From: Streptomyces tagetis
GTDB lineage: Bacteria; Actinomycetota; Actinomycetes; Streptomycetales; Streptomycetaceae
Length of the DNA stretch: 64,000 bases
Direction: 5' to 3'
NCBI RefSeq assembly: GCF_018069565.1
Contig: NZ_JAGPNL010000009.1
Coordinates: 291,291 to 355,290, forward strand
This document shows positions 24,123-32,658 of this stretch, piece after piece. Position 1 is the first letter of the stretch. Every line of letters begins with the position of its first letter. Position numbers and translations under genes: made by a program. Under the pieces are notes generated by a model. The model worked only from the letters and a program-made list of their open reading frames with translations. It did no database searches and was not told the origin of the DNA.

Positions 24123-26072
24123 GTGGGCCGCTTCGCGCATCGCTCCCGTCGGGTGCTGCTGGGAGCGCCGCTGAAGAGCACCGCCGTCGTACGCGAAAGT
24201 ATGCGCAAACTGGTGGCGCTGCCGGTGCTGTCGGCCGATGCCCTGTCTTCGGTGGCCTACGGCCCGGAGGCGATGCTGGCCGTACTCGTGCTCGCGGGCT
24301 CCACCGGACTGGCGTACTCCCTGCCCATCGCAGCGACCATCGCCTTGTTGATGCTGGTGGTCGGCGTGTCCTACCGGCAGACGATCCGCGCTTACCCGCA
24401 CGGGGGCGGCTCCTACATCGTGGCCGGTGACAACCTGGGACTCATGCCTGGGCTGATGGCGGCGGGGGGCCTGCTGATCGACTACGTCCTCACCGTCGCG
24501 GTTTCGATCGCCTCCGGTATCGCCGCGATCACCTCAGCCATCCCCTCACTGGCGCCGGCCACGGTTCCCCTGGGCCTGATCATGATCGCTCTCCTGCTGG
24601 TCGGGAACCTGCGTGGGATTCGGCAGGCCGGCGTTCTGTTCGCCGCGCCGACCTACGCCTTCATCCTCGCGATGTTCGCCCTGATCATCGGCAACCTGGC
24701 GGACTCCGCGGGGAGTGGGTTCCGGCCGACCCCCGCCCCTCATCCGACCGCGACCGAGGGCATCGGAGTGCTGCTCATCATGCGAGCCTTCGCATCCGGG
24801 TCCACGGCCATGACCGGCATCGAGGCCATCTCCAACGCGGTTCCGGCCTTCCGGCCCGTCCGATGGCGCAACGCGCGCACCACCCTCACTTGGATGATCA
24901 GCCTGCTCGTCGCCATGTTCGGAGGCATCATCGCCATCGTCCACCTACGCGGCGTCATCCCCCGCGGCAGCGAGACCGTGCTGTCGCAGCTCGCCCACCT
25001 GACTTTCCATTCCGGGCCGATGTACGTCTTCGTCCAGGCTGCGACCGCGGCGGTCCTCCTTCTCGCGGCGAACACCGCGTACAACGACTTCCCCCGCGTG
25101 CTGTTTCTCCTGGCCCGCGACGGCCACGCCCCCCACATCTTCCTCAGGCAAGGCGACCGCCTGGCCTTCAGTAACGGCATCGCCCTTCTATCGGTCGCCG
25201 CATCCCTCGTCTTCGTGGTGTTCGCCGGCAACACCGATTCGCTGATCCCGCTGTACGCGGTCGGCGTCTTCCTCGCCTTCAGCCTGTCGCAGACCGGGAT
25301 GGTGGTGCACTGGCGCCGCGTCCGTACCCGGCACTGGCGCAAGAGCCTCACCTTCAACGCTACCGGGGCGCTGCTCTCCACACTCGTTCTCATCACCGCC
25401 GCCATCACCAAATTCACTTCCGGCGCCTGGGTCGCCCTCATGGCCATCGGTCTGTTCTTCCTCCTGGCCACACGGATTCGGCACCACTACCAAAAGGCCG
25501 ACGCGGCGCTCCGGCTTCACCCCGACGCCACCGAAACACGCGACCGCGCCGGCGCCCGTGCTCCTGCCCCTGCGCCAACGGCGACACCACACCCCGTACA
25601 ACCCGAAGGCGGATGGCCCGACCATGAGACGGGGCAGGGCGAAGAAGAGAAAGAGGAAACACCCCAGGCCGTACATCATCTGGCGGTCGTCGCCCTCGCC
25701 TCCCTCGATCTCGCCGGCCTGCGCGCCCTCGCCTACGCGGCCTCACTCCGGCAACCCACACTCGCCGTACACATCAGCCCCAGCGAAGAGGAGGCACAGC
25801 GATTCCGCGGTTACTGGACCACCTGGGGCGACCATGTGCCACTGCACGTCGTCCTCTCCCCCTACCGTGCGATCGTCGCTCCGCTGATCCACTACATCGA
25901 GGCACTCCACCGCCAACGCCCGAGCCTCACCATCACAGTGATCCTTCCCGAGATCGTCACCCAGCACCTGCGCCACCGACTCCTGCACAGCAAGGACGCC
26001 GCCCGCCTTCGCCGTGCCCTGCGACCACTCCCCAAGATTGTCGTCACGAGCGTTCCCTTCCACATCTCTTGA
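24123..26072 (+). CDS. APC-superfamily permease, KimA/YdaO-like potassium or amino-acid transporter
   Basis: 649 residues from GTG 24123, chosen because family similarity begins a few residues later (VLLGAPLKSTAVVRESMRKLVALPV); TTG 24045 and GTG 23820 are alternatives. About 12 hydrophobic segments. The start of the transport core reads LSADALSSVAYGPEAML, then YRQTIRAYPHGGGSYIVA, ASGSTAMTGIEAISNAVPAF and NTAYNDFPRVLFLLARDGHAP, the signature order of the KimA/YdaO branch, for which proton-coupled potassium uptake is established in Bacillus. A C-terminal cytosolic ~150-residue alpha/beta domain follows. Codon bias is milder than in nearby genes, consistent with acquisition. Confidence 0.82.
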   Translation: MGRFAHRSRRVLLGAPLKSTAVVRESMRKLVALPVLSADALSSVAYGPEAMLAVLVLAGSTGLAYSLPIAATIALLMLVVGVSYRQTIRAYPHGGGSYIVAGDNLGLMPGLMAAGGLLIDYVLTVAVSIASGIAAITSAIPSLAPATVPLGLIMIALLLVGNLRGIRQAGVLFAAPTYAFILAMFALIIGNLADSAGSGFRPTPAPHPTATEGIGVLLIMRAFASGSTAMTGIEAISNAVPAFRPVRWRNARTTLTWMISLLVAMFGGIIAIVHLRGVIPRGSETVLSQLAHLTFHSGPMYVFVQAATAAVLLLAANTAYNDFPRVLFLLARDGHAPHIFLRQGDRLAFSNGIALLSVAASLVFVVFAGNTDSLIPLYAVGVFLAFSLSQTGMVVHWRRVRTRHWRKSLTFNATGALLSTLVLITAAITKFTSGAWVALMAIGLFFLLATRIRHHYQKADAALRLHPDATETRDRAGARAPAPAPTATPHPVQPEGGWPDHETGQGEEEKEETPQAVHHLAVVALASLDLAGLRALAYAASLRQPTLAVHISPSEEEAQRFRGYWTTWGDHVPLHVVLSPYRAIVAPLIHYIEALHRQRPSLTITVILPEIVTQHLRHRLLHSKDAARLRRALRPLPKIVVTSVPFHIS

Positions 26073-26180
26073 GGGAAGGCCACGGTCGGGGCACCGCACT
26101 GTTCGCACCGCACGCCCCTGCCTCACCGACGTGAAGGGGGTCGTGAAGGGGGTCGTGAAGGGCTCCATGCCGGGCACTCG

Positions 26181-26921
26181 TCACGAGTGGAGCGTGGCAT
26201 CGGCCAGCGCGAGCAGGATCTTGTCGCTGTCGCCGCACTCGCCGAAGGATTTGATGGCGAGTTTCCTGACACTTGCCATATCCACGGTCACGTTCTGCGG
26301 CCGGTTGATCTCCGCGCCCACGGTCTTCAGTGCGCGGCCGTCACCCTCGATCGTCACCTTGATCAGTTCGGCCGTGCTCCTGTCGTCCAGGCCCACGATC
26401 AAAGTGAGCGACTTGTAGCGCTCATTGATGCTGTATTGGATTCCTGCCGTGGTGTTACAGGGGTAGGTCAACGTCATCGCCTGCTCGTATGGTTTCGACC
26501 CGATGCTCACCGACCGAAGGTCGAACAAGCCGCTGCCACGCACGGGGGAAAGATCGGTCAACGGCACCTCGCCTGTGGGCAGGGGCGCCGGGCTCGACGG
26601 GTTCACCGAGGCTTCGTCAGGGGAACCGGTCGGCATCGGAGCCGGCGCGGTCACCGTGACCGTTGCCGTCACGGTGGCCGTCACCGTCTGCGCTGTGGGC
26701 GAGTCGATCACAGTCGGCAGACCGAAGAAGCCGAGCAGTAAACCGGCCACGGCCGCGAAAGCCGAGATCAGCGCCGCAACGTCACCCAGCCTGCGTGCGG
26801 GAGGCGATGGGTCCGGCACCGGGTCTGGAGCTGGGCCAGGCACCGGCGGCCCCGGTGGATCTGGGACTGGGCCCGGCGGGTTTCCGGGTAACGGCGGCAT
26901 TCCCGGCGGTGGTCCACTCAC
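26181..26921 (-). CDS. Membrane-anchored protein with NPCBM-like domain and a TTA codon
   Basis: 246 residues from GTG 26921. Layout: Pro-rich cytosolic N-terminus (~45 residues), one transmembrane helix (VAALISAFAAVAGLLLGFFGL), a TVTATVTATVTVTAP linker, then a beta-rich C-terminal domain (YEQAMTLTYPC ... YSINERYKSLTLIVGLDDRS ... IKVTIEGDGRAL) resembling the NPCBM-like glycan-binding fold. It would display a sugar-binding or sensing domain outside the membrane. Codon 11 is TTA (complement of 26889-26891), so expression is probably bldA-dependent. No partner gene is evident. Confidence 0.7.
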   Translation of the reverse strand: MSGPPPGMPPLPGNPPGPVPDPPGPPVPGPAPDPVPDPSPPARRLGDVAALISAFAAVAGLLLGFFGLPTVIDSPTAQTVTATVTATVTVTAPAPMPTGSPDEASVNPSSPAPLPTGEVPLTDLSPVRGSGLFDLRSVSIGSKPYEQAMTLTYPCNTTAGIQYSINERYKSLTLIVGLDDRSTAELIKVTIEGDGRALKTVGAEINRPQNVTVDMASVRKLAIKSFGECGDSDKILLALADATLHS

Positions 26922-27712
26922 GCTCTGCCCCCTTCAGACGCGTCCTGATCGCACAACATTCAACCGGATCACGCCCAGGAGAGACAGAGCGGCGCGGACC
27001 CATCGGCCGAAACCAGAGGCTGATCAGCACGCGGGCGTTGACGCTGGTCCTGGCGGCACGATCCTGAAACGTCATGGCAGGGCAGGGCCGGTCCGTTACG
27101 GCGATCTGTCGGCCGGGAGGCGCCGTCTCCGCGCAGACGGCGACTCGGCCGGGTCCGTGAGGGGCCGTCAGGGGCATCTGGCCCACGAGACGGCCTGCGG
27201 GTCCTTCAGGTGATCGGTCATCGTGCCCCGTCCTCTCCGTCGATTCGCTTGAGATGTTCCGCCTACGCCTGCTCTGCCTGAGACACCGCTGCCTCGATCA
27301 CCGGCATGGCGTCATCACAGGCGCCCGAGGCCCTGGCCCGGGGAACGTCACGGGCATGGTCGCAGCCGCGGCTACCGCGTGGGTCTCCTCCTGATCGACG
27401 ATGGCCCACTCGCGGATCTCCGCGCCGAGCGGAGTCCGGGCCGTGTTCGCTTCGGGCCCGCGCTACGGGCCGAGGGGCACCGGTCGGCAGGGATCGCACG
27501 CCGGTGCCCTGTTTCCTGGGCCCTCTCGGGTCCCGGAAACAGGGCACGGGAACGGAAAGCCGGGGCCGAGACCAAACGACCCGACGTGTCCGCCCAACCG
27601 CATCGTGGTTGAGGAACCCTGGCCTCCGACTGGCCACTTCCGGACGGCAGCGCGAGCCGGTGGGATGCTCACGTGCCGGCCCCTGCCGAGGGGCTTGTCG
27701 GGACTGCCGCTG
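26922..27712. other. Gene-poor region with a decayed look
   Basis: 791 bases without a convincing gene. On the minus strand a 17-codon stub (MTDHLKDPQAVSWARCP) starts near 27222, and around 27245-27430 one frame reads EWAIVDQEETHAVAAAATMP then breaks, with MPVIEAAVSQAEQA continuing in another frame; this looks like a small gene destroyed by a frameshift. A large hairpin lies at 27504-27547. Confidence 0.45.
27504..27547. terminator. Large inverted repeat downstream of the amidase gene
   Basis: Perfect 13-bp arms (GTGCCCTGTTTCC and GGAAACAGGGCAC) with an 18-nt loop that can itself pair partly. It lies ~165 bases past the amidase stop on that gene's strand. Terminator or a relic repeat. Confidence 0.45.
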
Positions 27713-30010
27713 TTACTTGAGGTAGACGAGGCCGTCGGTGGTGACCGCTGGGCGACCGCTGGTGCCGACGACGACGATCTTGACGGTGTGCTTGGCGCTG
27801 GTGTCCCAGGTCTTGGTCCAGATCGCGTCGCGGTACTTGGTGGTGGCGGATTTCAGGTCCACGGTGGTGACCTTCTTGCCGTCGACGTAGATGTCCGCCT
27901 GGCCGGAGGTGGCGGCGCGGGAGACGGTCCAGGCGACCGAACGGCCGGTGAAGGTCCAGGTCAGGGACGCGTTTTTGGTGGAGCTGGTGTACGACTTGCC
28001 GCCGAGGTAGCTGGAGGAGGACTTGGTGCTCCAGGTGCCGGTCTTCGCTGCCGAGCTCTCCTGGAGGATGACCGGGGTGCCGGTGACCGAGGCGGTGGCG
28101 GTGTTGCCGGCCTGGTCGTAGGCGCTCAGCGACCACTTGGTGGCGGTGGCGGACTTGGCGGTGTGGTTGGCGCTGGTGACCGTGGGCCCGTAGGTCTTCG
28201 CGGTCGGGGCGGTGAGCCGGACCTCCTTCAGCGCGGCACCGTCGGTGGCCTTCCACTTCAGGGTGAGGGGGACGGCGGCGGTGTCGACGGTGCCGGTGCG
28301 CAGCGCCAGGTTCGGCTTGGTGGGGAAGGCGGGTGCGGTGGTCTCGGCGACCACGGTCGTGGCCGTCGTCGTGGCCGTCGCACCGGACTGGTGAACGGCG
28401 CGGACGGCCACCTTGTGGGTGCCTGCGGCCAGGGTGGCCTTGGCGGAGGTGGCGGTACCTGCCGTGGTGGCGGCGACCTTGCCGTTCACCAGCAGCTCGT
28501 ACCTCGCGATGAGCGGGGCCGGGGTGGTGGCCGACCAGTTCACGGTCACCGCGCTCTTGGTGTAGGTCGTCGTCCCGGCCGTTCCGGCGCCGGTGACCGA
28601 CTTCAGGGTGAGCCCGGAGACCGGTCCGCCCGCCCAGGCCCGCAGGGTCGGGAGCTTGTCGTAGAAGGCGTCGCCGGGGCACTGGGTGTTGTAGCCGTCG
28701 CGGTGGCCGTGGATCGCGGGCAGGGACAGCCGGGCGCCCTTGGCCCAGGTCTTCCCGTAATAGCTGCGTCCGCTGTCGCCCGCGGTGAGGGTGACGGTGC
28801 CGGCGGGGTCGACACCGTACTGGCCGAGTTTCCAGGCGGCGATACGGGCGACCGAGGTCAGGGCGGCCGTGGAGGGCGCGGCGGCGGTGTAGGTACCGAG
28901 GACGGAGATGCCGGTGGTCTGCGCGTTGAACCCGTAGGCGTGGGCGCCCATCACCGGCCGGTCGACCCCGCCCTTGCGGCCCTCGTAGACGATGCCGCAC
29001 TTGTCGACCAGGAAGTTGTAGCCCACGTCCTTCCAGCCGAGTTGTTTGACGTGGTAGGCGTAGATGCCGCGCACGACGGCCGGGCCCTGGGCGCAGGTGT
29101 AGTCGTTGGACTCGGCGGTGTGATGCACCACGACCGCCTCGACCCGGCCGTCGGGCAGATAGCCGGGCTCCTCCGGGCTGATCGACTCGTCCGCGCCCCA
29201 GCCGGCCCGGGACGTGATCGGAGGGACCGGCGTGGTGGACGGCGGCGCGGGCGGCACGCTCACCGACGGGCCGGGCGAGGAGGGGGCGGACGGCCCGGAC
29301 GGTGAGGGGATCGGTTCCTGCGGGCCGGACGAGGGTTCGGGAGAGGACGGGTCGGGCACCTCCGGCTCGGAGACCGGGGGTTCGGAGACCGGGGGCTCGG
29401 ACGCGGTCCCGTCCGGCTGCGGCTCGTCACCCGGGTCCGTGCCTTGTTCCGGCTCGGCGACCGGAGGTTCGGGCGTCGCACCCCCGTCACGTGAGTACGC
29501 CGCCGGTTCCAGCGCCGTGATCTCGCCGCTGCCGGGATCGACCATGTCCAGCCGCAGCCCCTTGGGCAGCCGACCGGCTCCCTTGCCGTCGACGCGTACC
29601 TCGACGCCGTCGGACGGGCCCACCCAGGCCGGTTCGGTTCCCCCACGCCGGGCGCCGCTCTCGCCCTGACCGCTGTCGCCGTCCAGCTTCATCCACCGCG
29701 ACCAGACCTGCGTACCGGCCTGCCGGGTGCGGACCTCGACCCTGCCGCCGACATGGGCGGACGGGTCGGACCACGTCACGCCGAGCATGCTGAACGGCTC
29801 GGTGTCCCTCTTGCCCAGCGACGCGGAGGTACCGTCCCCGGACACGCGGAGCGCGCTCGTCTCGGCCCTGCTCGTGACGGGCCCCGGCTTGTCCGCCGAA
29901 GGACCGTCACCGGCCTGCTGCCGGCCGTTCATGCTCTGCAGTGCGAGGGCCCCGGAGAGTCCGGCCGCGACGACAGCGGTCGTCTTCCAGAAGTGACGTG
30001 GAGTGCGCAT
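27713..30010 (-). CDS. Secreted N-acetylmuramoyl-L-alanine amidase / peptidoglycan-recognition protein
   Basis: 765 residues. Start ATG 30010: it gives a signal peptide (MRTPRHFWKTTAVVAAGLSGALAL), whereas longer frames do not. After a ~150-residue beta-type region and a Pro/Ser/Glu-rich spacer (about 175-262) comes an Amidase_2/PGRP domain from ITSRAGWGADESI, with zinc ligands in VVVHHTAESN (His 296/297) and IHGHRDGYNTQCPGD, and the conserved Tyr in YHVKQLGWKDVGYNFLVDKCG. The C-terminal ~300 residues are Thr/Ala/Lys-rich beta domains resembling Ig-like wall-binding modules. It cleaves the amide link between MurNAc and the stem peptide outside the cell. The stop is TAA. Confidence 0.88.
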   Translation of the reverse strand: MRTPRHFWKTTAVVAAGLSGALALQSMNGRQQAGDGPSADKPGPVTSRAETSALRVSGDGTSASLGKRDTEPFSMLGVTWSDPSAHVGGRVEVRTRQAGTQVWSRWMKLDGDSGQGESGARRGGTEPAWVGPSDGVEVRVDGKGAGRLPKGLRLDMVDPGSGEITALEPAAYSRDGGATPEPPVAEPEQGTDPGDEPQPDGTASEPPVSEPPVSEPEVPDPSSPEPSSGPQEPIPSPSGPSAPSSPGPSVSVPPAPPSTTPVPPITSRAGWGADESISPEEPGYLPDGRVEAVVVHHTAESNDYTCAQGPAVVRGIYAYHVKQLGWKDVGYNFLVDKCGIVYEGRKGGVDRPVMGAHAYGFNAQTTGISVLGTYTAAAPSTAALTSVARIAAWKLGQYGVDPAGTVTLTAGDSGRSYYGKTWAKGARLSLPAIHGHRDGYNTQCPGDAFYDKLPTLRAWAGGPVSGLTLKSVTGAGTAGTTTYTKSAVTVNWSATTPAPLIARYELLVNGKVAATTAGTATSAKATLAAGTHKVAVRAVHQSGATATTTATTVVAETTAPAFPTKPNLALRTGTVDTAAVPLTLKWKATDGAALKEVRLTAPTAKTYGPTVTSANHTAKSATATKWSLSAYDQAGNTATASVTGTPVILQESSAAKTGTWSTKSSSSYLGGKSYTSSTKNASLTWTFTGRSVAWTVSRAATSGQADIYVDGKKVTTVDLKSATTKYRDAIWTKTWDTSAKHTVKIVVVGTSGRPAVTTDGLVYLK

Positions 30011-30218
30011 GACAGTTCGCGGACCTTCTTCATCAGGGAGGAGTCGAGCGGAAGCCGACCACCCGAATGCGATGGCCACACAGGAGACCGGCGCGCACCG
30101 GCAAAGGTTGTACGACCCGGACGCCCCAGACGCTGACAACTTGGAGCGCGAACCACCGTTGGTGCACCAACCTCGCGCCTTCATGAAACGGACCGACCGG
30201 GCCCCACAGTGGAGCGAC

Positions 30219-30749
30219 ATGCCTACAGAACCCTCCCCGACAGCGGACGACCCGGCGTTCCGAGCCTGGCTCCAGGTGCTCTCCGATGAGCTTGACACCG
30301 ACATCGCAGGCCGCCTCGGCTCTCCGGAGGTCTTCGCCTTTCTCCGGACCACCTTCGCGCGTAACGGCGCCATGCCGGCTGCGCACTTCGCTCCTCTCCT
30401 GAGCACGCACCGGCGCGTCCTCGCCGAACGGACGGTCACCGCGCTGCTTGAGCAGGTGCGACAGGACACAGGCCGCGTCTTCGTCGTACCCGTGTTCTGC
30501 GAGCCGCCCCACGGGCGGGAACCGACCGGCCTGCTCACCATCGGCAACGAGAGAGTGCGGGGCGTCGACCCGATCGACATCTCCGTCGAGACCGCGGAGG
30601 GCGTGCAATGCCTCCTCGCCGACCGGGACCGTCTCCTCTGGCCACTCTGTCCCGACCACGGCACCGCGCCTCACACGACCCGCACCCCCGCCGGAGCGAC
30701 TTGGCTCTGCTCCGTCACGTCCCATGTCGTACGGCCACTTCCGGCCTGA
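30219..30749 (+). CDS. Hypothetical protein, 176 aa
   Basis: ATG 30219 is preferred because GGAG lies six bases upstream; ATG 30183 and a longer frame to 30003 are possible. Divergent from the amidase gene. No signal or membrane segment. The N-terminal half is helical (FRAWLQVLSDELDTDIAGRLGSPEVFAFLRTTFARNG); the second half has strands (GRVFVVPVFCEPP, GVDPIDISVETAEGV) and a Cys/His-containing end (DRLLWPLCPDHGTAPH ... WLCSVTSH) that could bind a metal. Family not recognised. It lies just outside the left att site of the integrated element. Confidence 0.55.
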   Translation: MPTEPSPTADDPAFRAWLQVLSDELDTDIAGRLGSPEVFAFLRTTFARNGAMPAAHFAPLLSTHRRVLAERTVTALLEQVRQDTGRVFVVPVFCEPPHGREPTGLLTIGNERVRGVDPIDISVETAEGVQCLLADRDRLLWPLCPDHGTAPHTTRTPAGATWLCSVTSHVVRPLPA

Positions 30750-31190
30750 CCTCGTAACGGGGAGCTACCTGCTCGGCAGTCGTCGGGGGGCCGGTCCTGG
30801 GGCTGCGGCGTGCGACTCGTGGGCTCCGGGCGCCCCGCCCCGCCGGATCGGCAGGTCCTCCACGGCCTGGTACTCGTGCGGCACCGCGCCGGACAGGCGT
30901 TTCCGCGGGGCGACGGGTTTCTGGATGGGTGGGGTGGGTGGGACTCGAACCCACGGCCGACGGATTGTGAGTCCGAAGCTTCTACTCCGGCTCACTCCGG
31001 ATGACTCCGAGTACTCCGGAAATCCCTCGTCGCTGGTGCCAGTCCCTCCGGCTCACTCCGAGGAATCCGGCCCTCTGCGGGACCTCCGCTCACGCACCGC
31101 TCACGCAATCCCTTTGGGCTGCACGCGGGCTGACCTGCTCAGATTCTGTTCTCCTGCACTCCCCCGCTCACCACAACAGGCAGACGCCAA
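30750..31190. other. Spacer holding the left att site
   Basis: Contains the partial tRNA copy at 30930-30976 and, inside the element, a stretch of CTCCGG-type repeats (30987-31075). A minus-strand frame over 30765-30930 has high third-position G/C (ends HAAAPGPAPRRLPSR) and might be the tail of a truncated gene, but no start or family is recognisable. Confidence 0.45.
30930..30976 (-). repeat. Left att site (tRNA 3' fragment)
   Basis: Matches 45 of 47 bases of the tRNA(CAU) 3' half, from the T arm through the anticodon region; the anticodon position reads CAC rather than CAT. The sequence beyond cannot form a 5' half, so it is not a tRNA gene. Confidence 0.75.
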
Positions 31191-31229
31191 GCGGCCCCGG
31201 ACGGCGTTGAGGTTGCCGTCCGGGGCCGC
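31191..31229 (-). terminator. Terminator of the radical SAM operon
   Basis: Perfect 15-bp arms (GCGGCCCCGGACGGC and its complement) with a 9-nt loop, 13 bases beyond the stop of the last small ORF on the minus strand. It supports that ORF being the end of the operon. Confidence 0.8.
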
Positions 31230-31242
31230 GGTCGTGCCGCGA

Positions 31243-31368
31243 TCAGGGCCTGGGAGGGACTACGAATCCCCTCACCGGCTGCTCCTGCGGGTCACGCGAC
31301 GCGGGCTGCTGCGAACGCCGCCAGGCGGCCACCAGTTGCGCGTAGCGCGGATCAGTCCACTCAGACAC
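31243..31368 (-). CDS. 41-residue protein at the end of the radical SAM operon
   Basis: GTG 31368 overlaps the stop of the preceding gene (GTGTCTGA, eight shared bases), implying translational coupling, and a strong terminator follows directly. The sequence begins VSEWTDPRYAQLVAAWRRSQ and ends with a Pro/Arg-rich tail (GFVVPPRP). No signal peptide, Cys or hydrophobic segment. It could be a small partner, or a substrate peptide of the radical SAM enzyme with Trp, Tyr or Arg as modifiable residues; the latter is only a guess, since precursor genes usually come first. Confidence 0.5.
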   Translation of the reverse strand: MSEWTDPRYAQLVAAWRRSQQPASRDPQEQPVRGFVVPPRP

Positions 31369-31645
31369 GGGCGCCTCGGTTCCCGCGCAGCGACTCCAGG
31401 GTCTGCCGGTACAGCGGCCCCGAGTAGTGCACCGCGTCCTCGCGGGTCGGCGCCGACGTCTCGATCAGATCGTGCGCCACCGCCTTCAGCTCCGCCGACC
31501 ACAGCAGCACGTGCTCCCTGGCGGTCTTCCCGCACTCCTGCGGCTCGCCCGGCAGGCACAGCGGCAAGGGCTGCGACGCCAGCTTATTCAGCGTGTGCCG
31601 CACGTACCCCGCGATGCGTGCCCACTCGTCCTCGGTGCGCTCCAT
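31361..31645 (-). CDS. Hypothetical 94-aa protein in the radical SAM operon
   Basis: Starts at ATG 31645, 13 bases after the radical SAM stop, with GAGAGG as ribosome site. Reads MERTEDEWARIAGYVRHTLNKL, then CLPGEPQECGKTAREHVLLWSAELKAVAHDLIET and a C-terminal helix (YRQTLESLRGNRG). Helical, soluble, two Cys. Family not recognised. The tight spacing on both sides suggests it works with the radical SAM protein. Confidence 0.6.
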   Translation of the reverse strand: MERTEDEWARIAGYVRHTLNKLASQPLPLCLPGEPQECGKTAREHVLLWSAELKAVAHDLIETSAPTREDAVHYSGPLYRQTLESLRGNRGARV

Positions 31646-31658
31646 GGTCGCCTCTCGG

Positions 31659-32567
31659 TCAGTCTCCGGCAGGGCTGCCGATCGTAGCGGCCGGGCCGTC
31701 GGCTACCCGCGGGTCGCAGTGACCCACCGACGGCACACACGGGCTGCACGGCCCGCACATCGGGAGGAACTGCGGCGGCGTGCAGTTCTGCGCGGGCAGG
31801 TTCCGGTGGGCGGCCTGGATCTCGGAGCGGGCCCGGCGCGTGGCCGGCCCCGACCAGATGTCCTCGATCGGAAAGTCCTTGACGTTCCCGAGGCTGATGA
31901 ACCGGCCCAGCACACACGGCCAGACGTCGCCGTCGGGGCCGATCGCGACCTTACCGTCGGCGCAGTGCCCGCACAGGTCCGCCATCGTGGGCGCCGCTCC
32001 CTGGCCGGCCCGGCCGAACGCCCGCCACCGGTCCGCGCCGACGACGGTGAGGCCCAGTTCGTTGAGGTCCTGCTGCGCCTGGAGGGTGCGCTGCTCGGGC
32101 CGGACCTGGATGACGCCTCCCCGCAGGGTGAGGCCCAGTTCCTGCGCGCGCTGGATGCCGGCCCGGGTCCGGGCGTGGGAGCCCTTCCGGGCAGTGACCG
32201 CGTCGTGGTCGGCGGCGGTGTCGGAGTAGTACGACGTCGCCAGCCTGACGTCATGCTCCACGAACATCTGCCACAGGTGGTCGGGCACGGTCGTGAGGTT
32301 GGAGAAGACTTCCACCGTGAGGCCGGCCATCCGGGCGTGGACGATCAGCTCCTCGATGTGCGGGTACAGCAGGGGCTCGCCGCCGATGAACTGCACGTCG
32401 CGAGTCCCCATCACCGCGAGCTGGCTGATGGTGTCCTTCCAGTCCGTGCAGGTCATGATGCCGTGCGTGCCGCGCGGGGACGAGTCCGCGTAGCAGTGCG
32501 TGCACTCCAGGTTGCAGCGCCCGGTGACTTCGAGCCACGCGAAGCCCAAGGGCAGGGGTAACGTCAT
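31659..32567 (-). CDS. Radical SAM/SPASM-domain protein with a TTA codon at position 3
   Basis: 302 residues. The 4Fe-4S/AdoMet motif is CNLECTHC (C18, C22, C25), followed by FIGGEPLLYP (GGEP motif for SAM binding). The C-terminal part has a Cys-rich SPASM-like region: DLCGHCADGKVAIGPDGDVWPC, then QNCTPPQFLPMCGPCSPCVP and GHC, likely to ligate auxiliary Fe-S clusters. Such enzymes modify peptides or proteins through radical chemistry. ATG 32567 has AGGAAGG upstream. Codon 3 is TTA (complement of 32559-32561), so the gene is probably bldA-dependent. Second gene of the operon; the substrate is unknown. Confidence 0.85.
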   Translation of the reverse strand: MTLPLPLGFAWLEVTGRCNLECTHCYADSSPRGTHGIMTCTDWKDTISQLAVMGTRDVQFIGGEPLLYPHIEELIVHARMAGLTVEVFSNLTTVPDHLWQMFVEHDVRLATSYYSDTAADHDAVTARKGSHARTRAGIQRAQELGLTLRGGVIQVRPEQRTLQAQQDLNELGLTVVGADRWRAFGRAGQGAAPTMADLCGHCADGKVAIGPDGDVWPCVLGRFISLGNVKDFPIEDIWSGPATRRARSEIQAAHRNLPAQNCTPPQFLPMCGPCSPCVPSVGHCDPRVADGPAATIGSPAGD

Positions 32568-32658
32568 CCCATTCGCCTTCCTGTACAGGGGGTGGATGAC
32601 CCGCCCGGCCGGGCAGACCCGGCAAGGTGCCCCGGCTCGGGCGGGAGTCTGGAAGCCG

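Noticed and set aside
27172..27222. 17-codon ORF MTDHLKDPQAVSWARCP
   Set aside because: Unlike the 19-codon gene it has no good ribosome site or terminator and lies in a decayed spacer.
30765..30930. Minus-strand frame with high GC3 near the left att site
   Set aside because: No start, ribosome site or recognised family; could be a gene tail but cannot be supported.
30930..31006. A possible additional tRNA gene
   Set aside because: Only the 3' half matches a tRNA; the 5' side cannot form acceptor or D arms. Interpreted as an att site.
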